Made by a program: the position numbers and the translations under genes | Notes under the pieces: model-generated | Seen by the model: only the letters and a program-made list of their open reading frames with translations | What the model was told of the DNA's origin: nothing | Database searches by the model: none | Assembly (NCBI RefSeq): GCF_046557615.1 | Contig: NZ_JBKIII010000003.1 | Span: forward strand, 186,001-250,000 | DNA length: 64,000 nt | Source of the DNA: Haloferax sp046557615 | GTDB taxonomy: Archaea; Halobacteriota; Halobacteria; Halobacteriales; Haloferacaceae | Direction: 5' to 3' | Part shown: positions 59,581 to 64,000 of the stretch, piece after piece | Numbering within the stretch: position 1 is the first letter of the stretch | Layout: every line of letters begins with the position of its first letter

Positions 59581-60885
59581 ATGCGGGTTACTCCACGGAA
59601 TATCGATGTTTGGGGTGACCGAGTAGTGCCAAACTACGCACGATTCGACGACCTCGACGAATTCGCCTCGTTCTACTACACAGAAATCGAGCAGGCCATA
59701 CGCGACGACTCGGGCCTCGATATCGACCCCGACCACGAAACACCGACCTATCGGTGGCTCAAATCCAACTACTCGGGTTTCGTCGAGCGACTCCGCCGTG
59801 ACTTCAACCTCTCGCCCGGGGAGTTCTACCAAGAAGTCGGTATCCCCATAGCGGGAGAAGAGGACGACGACCCGTGGAGTCTCGACCACGAACCCACCAT
59901 TCAAGCCCTCGAAGACTACCTCGAAGAACTCCGGCGTGACCGTGGGCGGGCCGAGACCACCGTCGCACCCCGGCGGTCGCGTCTGAAGACCTACGTCACC
60001 ACCTACGCTGAAGTCAACGAGACGAGTGACCTCCTCTCACCGCTCCTCGATGAAAGAGCGAAACCCGACGAAATAGCCCGCGTCCGCGACACGTTTCGTG
60101 TGCTGAACGACGACTTGGGGAGTCTCGCGTCGAAAAAGAAGTACGTCTCTGCGGTGAAGAACTGGTACACGTTTCTCGAAGAGATGGGGCGCGGACTCTA
60201 CAACCCCGCTGAGAACCTGCTCAATCGCTTCGGGTGGGACGAAGACCCACTCTACGACCATCCAGCACTCGCGCGCGACGACCTCGATGTACTCCTCTCA
60301 GTGGCAGATGGCGACGAGCGATTCTTGTTGCTCGCCCTTGCCGGGTGGGGGCTTCGCCCTGTGGAAGCATGCGAACTCCACGCGGACCAACTCGTATTGG
60401 ACCCGAAGGATGGGGGCGTACCGTACATCGAATTCGAGGTCGGAACGCGAAAGAACGCCCGACGAATGCGGAACACGGTCGAAATTCTCGTCGGCGTCGA
60501 AGCCATCGAGGAACGAATCGATGCATTCGCAGCGGACGACGAGTGGACAGGGTACCTCTTACCCGGCCAATCTATCTCTCGTCCGATGTCTACGCAGACT
60601 GCGAGACGGTGGTTCCGTAACCTCGGTGAGCGTGCCGACGTGGAGATTGCAGGGTCGCATCCGCTTCCGAAGATGGGGCGGCGGACGTGGTATCGTTTGT
60701 ACCGACAACAGCGTCCATCTATCGAAGCGGGGACTGCCGCTGTTGCGTCCGCGCAGGGGAGTCGAGACGCAAGCGTCTCAGAGCGGAACTACTTGGACGA
60801 ACGGACTCGACGGCAGGCTCGCGCAGACGCCATGCGGGAACTCGTCCAACAGGAACTCTCAGAAATATTCGAGGCGTACCTCTGA
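59581..60885 (+). CDS. Tyrosine-recombinase-like integrase
   Basis: A 434-residue phage-integrase-family protein. A SAM-like core-binding domain (about 85-225) leads to the catalytic domain. Arg I is in GWGLRPVEACEL (about 255-266), a Lys/Arg-rich RKNARRM follows, then HPLPKMGRRTWYRLYR (about 356-371), a degenerate H-x-x-R box, and a candidate catalytic Tyr in SERNYLDE (about 399-406). It mediates site-specific recombination. The start is uncertain: ATG at 59581 or the GTG at 59626. It stands at the edge of the catabolic region, where genes return to housekeeping type. Confidence 0.75.
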   Translation: MRVTPRNIDVWGDRVVPNYARFDDLDEFASFYYTEIEQAIRDDSGLDIDPDHETPTYRWLKSNYSGFVERLRRDFNLSPGEFYQEVGIPIAGEEDDDPWSLDHEPTIQALEDYLEELRRDRGRAETTVAPRRSRLKTYVTTYAEVNETSDLLSPLLDERAKPDEIARVRDTFRVLNDDLGSLASKKKYVSAVKNWYTFLEEMGRGLYNPAENLLNRFGWDEDPLYDHPALARDDLDVLLSVADGDERFLLLALAGWGLRPVEACELHADQLVLDPKDGGVPYIEFEVGTRKNARRMRNTVEILVGVEAIEERIDAFAADDEWTGYLLPGQSISRPMSTQTARRWFRNLGERADVEIAGSHPLPKMGRRTWYRLYRQQRPSIEAGTAAVASAQGSRDASVSERNYLDERTRRQARADAMRELVQQELSEIFEAYL

Positions 60886-60897
60886 CCGAGTCCAGAG

Positions 60898-61221
60898 TCA
60901 GTCCCGGTGTTCGAACCGGTAGGTGAGGACTTCGTCACTGTCGTCCCACTCGAAGTCACCCGGATGGACGCGCTCCATCCGAGCTTTGTATGCATCCAGC
61001 GACTCTGAACCCTCTCGTCGTGCGTCTTCGTCGGTGAAATCACCGAGCGTACGACGACTGACACTCGTGATGGTGAACGTCTCACCGTCGATAATGAACT
61101 CGTCACCCTCGGTTGCGTATTGGTTCGACGCACCGCGAGTGAGTTGCGTCATCTTCCCCGCTCGAACGGCTTGCTTCACACGACTGTTGGGCAACAGTTC
61201 GTCGACATCGATGGTCGCCAT
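60898..61221 (-). CDS. ASCH/PUA-like domain protein
   Basis: A 107-residue protein. The segment EFIIDGETFTITSVSRRTLG (about 40-59) with FTDEDARREGSESLDAYKAR is typical of haloarchaeal ASCH domains, which resemble PUA RNA-binding modules. A role in RNA binding or nucleoside metabolism is possible. It is convergent with the integrase, 12 nt between stops, and is likely not linked to it. Confidence 0.75.
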   Translation of the reverse strand: MATIDVDELLPNSRVKQAVRAGKMTQLTRGASNQYATEGDEFIIDGETFTITSVSRRTLGDFTDEDARREGSESLDAYKARMERVHPGDFEWDDSDEVLTYRFEHRD

Positions 61222-61370
61222 ACGGCCGTAGATTGGACTGGGTGAGTAAAGTGTCTCTGTTGGCGGTCGTTCCGTCGGGTGTGGGTCGATACTCTCGTTG
61301 AAGCGGAAGGAAGGATGAGTGAGGTGTGCCCAAGGTTGGACGGGGACCAGAGTGAGGGTAGCGTACGAGC

Positions 61371-62027
61371 TTAGTAACCGAGTTGCTCGCGGATAAGGAC
61401 GACTTTTGTCCGTCCTTCTTCGACTTCTTGTCTGAGGATGAGTTGCTTCGCAATCATCGATTCGACGCCGTAGGCTTCCTTTGCACGCTCGTTCTCCAAT
61501 GGATATGCAACCGATTCGAGACGGTCGAGTGCGTCTTGGAGTGTGGGAACGATTTTGTTGATACCGCTGACGATGACGACGTTACTGGCGGCGAAGGGGT
61601 ACGCACCGATACGGCTGCCCGAGAGGTCTGCTGCGACGAGTTCACCAGTCTGCGAAATTGCGTTGATGCCGCCGAGGAAGTACTCTGCGGTCTGCGACTC
61701 GCGGCGTGCGGCCTGCCGTTCTGCATCGTCGTCGATGCTCCAAATTTGGTCGGGGAGCGCCTCCCACTCGTGGTCGCCCTCGCTCAGGAATTCTGTGAAG
61801 CCGATTTCTTCGAGCGTCGTCGAATGGCCGTTCATCACGGAGACGCCGTCGGGGATGTGCGACTGTATGGATTCGAGTGCTTCCTCGGCCGTATCGACGA
61901 CGACGACGTCGAATCCGTTCGCTTCGAGGTTCTCGACGGTCGCTTCGACTGTCCCGTCGTCAGGGATTTGGTCGAGTTCGGCGTCGATTTCAGCGTCGTC
62001 TACGTAGTCGGATTTCTGTTGAGACAT
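61371..62027 (-). CDS. LUD-domain protein (LutC/YkgG-like)
   Basis: A 218-residue protein of the lactate-utilisation LUD family. The residues GVSVMNGHSTTLEEIGF (about 54-70) and AASNVVIVSGINKIVPTLQDAL (about 140-161) are characteristic. LutC-type proteins take part in iron-sulfur L-lactate dehydrogenase, but stand-alone LUD proteins also exist. No LutA/LutB genes are in the window, so its role is open. Confidence 0.85.
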   Translation of the reverse strand: MSQQKSDYVDDAEIDAELDQIPDDGTVEATVENLEANGFDVVVVDTAEEALESIQSHIPDGVSVMNGHSTTLEEIGFTEFLSEGDHEWEALPDQIWSIDDDAERQAARRESQTAEYFLGGINAISQTGELVAADLSGSRIGAYPFAASNVVIVSGINKIVPTLQDALDRLESVAYPLENERAKEAYGVESMIAKQLILRQEVEEGRTKVVLIREQLGY

Positions 62028-62163
62028 GTGTGAGGTAGTGGGGTTTCTCCGGCACGTGTATCGTATGTCTATTGGATGTTAAGCGCTCGCTGACGGTGAT
62101 GTCAGGGGGTTACGGTCGTGTCACCTGAATACTTGAATCGGCAGTCGAGCTACTCTCAGGTAC

Positions 62164-63039
62164 TCAGATTTTCGGGGTCGAAATTGCTTCCGTGGCGGCA
62201 GTGCGCCACGACCGAGTGGGTTCCCAGCCGAGAAGAGTCGTCGCTTTCGTCGTGTCGTACGCAGATGCGTCATCCTCGACCGTGCAGTCTGCGGGGACAG
62301 TACCGTAGTATTCAGTCATCAACTCACGGAGTGGACGGCCGAGTGCGTTATCGGGAGCGACGCAATTGAACGCCTCGTGGCCGGAGAATTCGGTCGTGAG
62401 TGCCGCCTCGACGAGATCGGCGACGTCGCGGACGTCTACGTACGACCAGTAGTTGCCAGCGCCAGCCGCAAGGTTCGACGTGTATTCGTCGTCACGACAG
62501 GGGTACTCACCCGGGATTTGTATCCACGATGGGCGAATCGATGCCACCGAAACCTCATCTCGTCGTGCGACCGTCTTCCCGATTTCCTCGGTCACGATTT
62601 TCGAGAGGCCATAGTCGTCTTCGGGGCGGAGAGCGTGTGACTCAGTAATCGGGAGTTCGTCCGGGATGGGTGTCTCCTCGGCAAAGAAGAACCCATACGC
62701 CCCGTCAGAAGACGCTTGGACGACGCGTGCGCCAATTCGTCCTGCGGCGGTCAGGACGCTGTGTGCTGCGAGTGTGTTGTTCCGATAGGTGTCTACACCG
62801 GGTCTGATTCCAGCTGCCGGGATTGCCGCCCAGTGGACGACTGCATCCGGGTCGAGCGACGTGAGCGCATCGAACACGCTCCCTTGGTTCGTGAGGTCTA
62901 CTGCCCGATACTCGACTTCGGGGTGGCCTGTCTCTCCAGGGTGGTCTCGGTCGAGACACGTGACCGTGTGATTCTCGACGAGCCGGTCGATAATCCATCG
63001 CCCGGTTTGCCCACGCCCACCCGTAACTGCGATGTCCAT
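62164..63039 (-). CDS. NAD-dependent epimerase/dehydratase family protein
   Basis: A 291-residue extended SDR. It has the nucleotide-binding GGRGQTGRWI (about 7-16), HWAAIPAAG (about 70-78) and the active-site DDYGLSK (Tyr-x-x-x-Lys, about 147-153). The start at 63039 has TTATCTT about 26 nt upstream. It belongs to the sugar-nucleotide/uronate dehydrogenase-like group. No partner genes identify a substrate. Confidence 0.88.
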   Translation of the reverse strand: MDIAVTGGRGQTGRWIIDRLVENHTVTCLDRDHPGETGHPEVEYRAVDLTNQGSVFDALTSLDPDAVVHWAAIPAAGIRPGVDTYRNNTLAAHSVLTAAGRIGARVVQASSDGAYGFFFAEETPIPDELPITESHALRPEDDYGLSKIVTEEIGKTVARRDEVSVASIRPSWIQIPGEYPCRDDEYTSNLAAGAGNYWSYVDVRDVADLVEAALTTEFSGHEAFNCVAPDNALGRPLRELMTEYYGTVPADCTVEDDASAYDTTKATTLLGWEPTRSWRTAATEAISTPKI

Positions 63040-63133
63040 ATTGGACGGTGCTTTAGGCGAAAGATAACACCGGCGGAACTCGTCTCCGTCGTCGACCGTT
63101 TTCGACCGACGACTATCCAAACAGAAGGGACAC

Positions 63134-63562
63134 TCACTTCGAGTCGTCAGCACTCGGTTGCGTGTACCACCATGCCCAGAGAATGAGTACCGCCTGAAGT
63201 GGCAGTCGTGCCCACAGCGCCAAATCAGCGTGTTCTCGCAAGGATTCAGGGACAGCATCTGGGACGATTTTCTCAGTCGCCATGTAGACGTTTGCGGGGA
63301 AGACAGCGACCAAGAGGCCGATGAGTCCCCACGCAGAGAATCGCCGAGTTCGGGGAATCATCACGCCCAGACCGAGTGCGATTTCGGCGACACCAGAGAG
63401 GTAGACGAGGTCACGTTTCCGCGGGAACGTGGGTGGGACGATTCGCTCGAACATCTTCGGGGCGATGAAATGTGCCATGCCCGCAACGACGTACAGTGCG
63501 CCCATCACGTAACAAAGGGGTCGCTTGAATCGGGTGTGCGTGTCGCCGGTTTCTGTGGACAT
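63134..63562 (-). CDS. DoxX-family membrane protein 2
   Basis: A 142-residue protein with four hydrophobic helices. LYVVAGMAHFIAPKMFERIVPP and YLSGVAEIALGLGVMIP are typical of the DoxX-like/MauE-related group. It is located between the epimerase gene and the convergent-out secreted protein gene. Function unknown. Confidence 0.85.
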   Translation of the reverse strand: MSTETGDTHTRFKRPLCYVMGALYVVAGMAHFIAPKMFERIVPPTFPRKRDLVYLSGVAEIALGLGVMIPRTRRFSAWGLIGLLVAVFPANVYMATEKIVPDAVPESLREHADLALWARLPLQAVLILWAWWYTQPSADDSK

Positions 63563-63645
63563 ACGACTAATCGTTGGAGAGACGACTCAAGAGCGTTTGC
63601 TCCGGCGAACAGTATATCCCTGCTCACACCTAACCCCGGCAAAGA

Positions 63646-64000
63646 ATGATTGTCATCCGTCATACCACCACGCTGCTTCTCGTCGGGGTGATGGTCTTGT
63701 CACTCGCCTCACCTCTCGGTGTTGGTCTCGCCGATGCAGTCCCCGATGCGCGTGTTGCCGTGACGGATGCGACTGTCGCGCCTGCGACACCAACGGCTGG
63801 TGCGCCGCTCACCGTCGATGCGACGGTTCGACTCTCTGCGGGAAGCGCGTCCGCTGCGACGCTCGATACAGTCGAAATCCGGACGAGTGACGGCGACGTC
63901 GTAGGGAGAGCGACCGGACTCGGCTCACTCTCTCCCGGCGAGACGCTTACGGTCCCAGTCACGTTCACCCTCGACTCCTCAGGAGAGTACCAACTGACTA
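63646..64000 (+). CDS. Secreted or surface protein, C-terminus beyond the window
   Basis: At least 118 residues are visible. The N-terminus MIVIRHTTTLLLVGVMVLSL is a signal peptide, followed by an Ala/Thr/Asp-rich beta-sandwich-type segment (SPGETLTVPVTFTLDSSGEY). This suggests a CARDB/COG1361-like surface domain. The gene is divergent from the DoxX gene. It is truncated, so the family is uncertain. Confidence 0.7.
   Translation, partial: MIVIRHTTTLLLVGVMVLSLASPLGVGLADAVPDARVAVTDATVAPATPTAGAPLTVDATVRLSAGSASAATLDTVEIRTSDGDVVGRATGLGSLSPGETLTVPVTFTLDSSGEYQLT

Noticed and set aside
1..64000. tRNA, rRNA, CRISPR arrays or complete insertion sequences
   Set aside because: No cloverleaf, ribosomal segment, regularly spaced repeat array or transposase was recognised; a tRNA scan program could still find something missed by eye.

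Overview
The window is from a haloarchaeon. The proteins are strongly acidic (Asp/Glu-rich) and GC-rich at third codon positions. Twin-arginine lipoproteins, a TATA-binding protein and an MC1 chromosomal protein are present. Many starts are leaderless: an archaeal TATA-like element lies about 25-28 nt upstream of the start codon with no room for a Shine-Dalgarno site. A member of the Haloferacaceae is plausible, but genus cannot be set from the sequence alone. No rRNA, tRNA or CRISPR array was seen.

Almost the whole window is a catabolic island for aromatic and other carboxylic acids handled as CoA thioesters. (1) 1-4660, minus strand: gentisate branch with gentisate 1,2-dioxygenase (cut by the window edge), a small zinc ribbon protein, a hotdog thioesterase, the two subunits of an ADP-forming acyl-CoA synthetase and a fumarylacetoacetase-family hydrolase. 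(2) 4777-11624, plus strand: a gamma-carbonic-anhydrase-like protein, then a tight operon of a small regulator-like protein, two tandem UbiD-family decarboxylase paralogues, a metallo-beta-lactamase-fold hydrolase, an acyl-CoA dehydrogenase and a PPOX-family protein. (3) 11674-17070: a phenylacetyl-CoA epoxidase set (paaA, paaD, paaB, paaC and a detached PaaD zinc ribbon on minus; a ferredoxin on plus), followed by an enoyl-CoA hydratase and a short-chain dehydrogenase. (4) 17110-20237, minus: a benzoate-CoA-ligase-like enzyme, a double-hotdog protein and a MaoC-type dehydratase.

From 20.6 to 58.3 kb three complete branched-chain-type (HAAT) ABC transporters alternate with metabolic cassettes. 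Transporter 1 (20640-25397) is split into two converging operons. Transporter 2 (31021-35842) has its two permeases fused and is preceded by an IclR regulator with four copies of a 19-bp palindrome around it. Transporter 3 (52423-57399) sits below a second IclR gene. Between them lie a methyltransferase, an L-2-hydroxyglutarate oxidase-like enzyme, a TATA-binding protein, a BNR-repeat protein, a beta-keto acid cleavage enzyme, a CaiB-type CoA transferase, a thiolase with Ser in place of its Cys, DUF35 proteins, a TetR regulator with a clear operator, an amidohydrolase, a second FAH-family hydrolase, a TatD-like hydrolase, MC1, and a four-gene beta-oxidation operon (hydroxyacyl-CoA dehydrogenase/enoyl hydratase fusion, thiolase, DUF35, acyl-CoA ligase).

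The last part (58.3-64 kb) begins with about 1.3 kb of AT-rich non-coding DNA and a tyrosine-recombinase-like integrase. It then changes to ordinary genes: ASCH-domain, LUD-domain, sugar-epimerase-type and DoxX proteins, and a truncated secreted protein. This looks like the edge of the island. The most unusual points are the tandem UbiD operon with its leaderless 12-codon leader, an acyl-CoA dehydrogenase without either usual catalytic Glu, recurrent GTATAC pairs, the IclR operator family, the split PaaD and the Ser-thiolase cassette.
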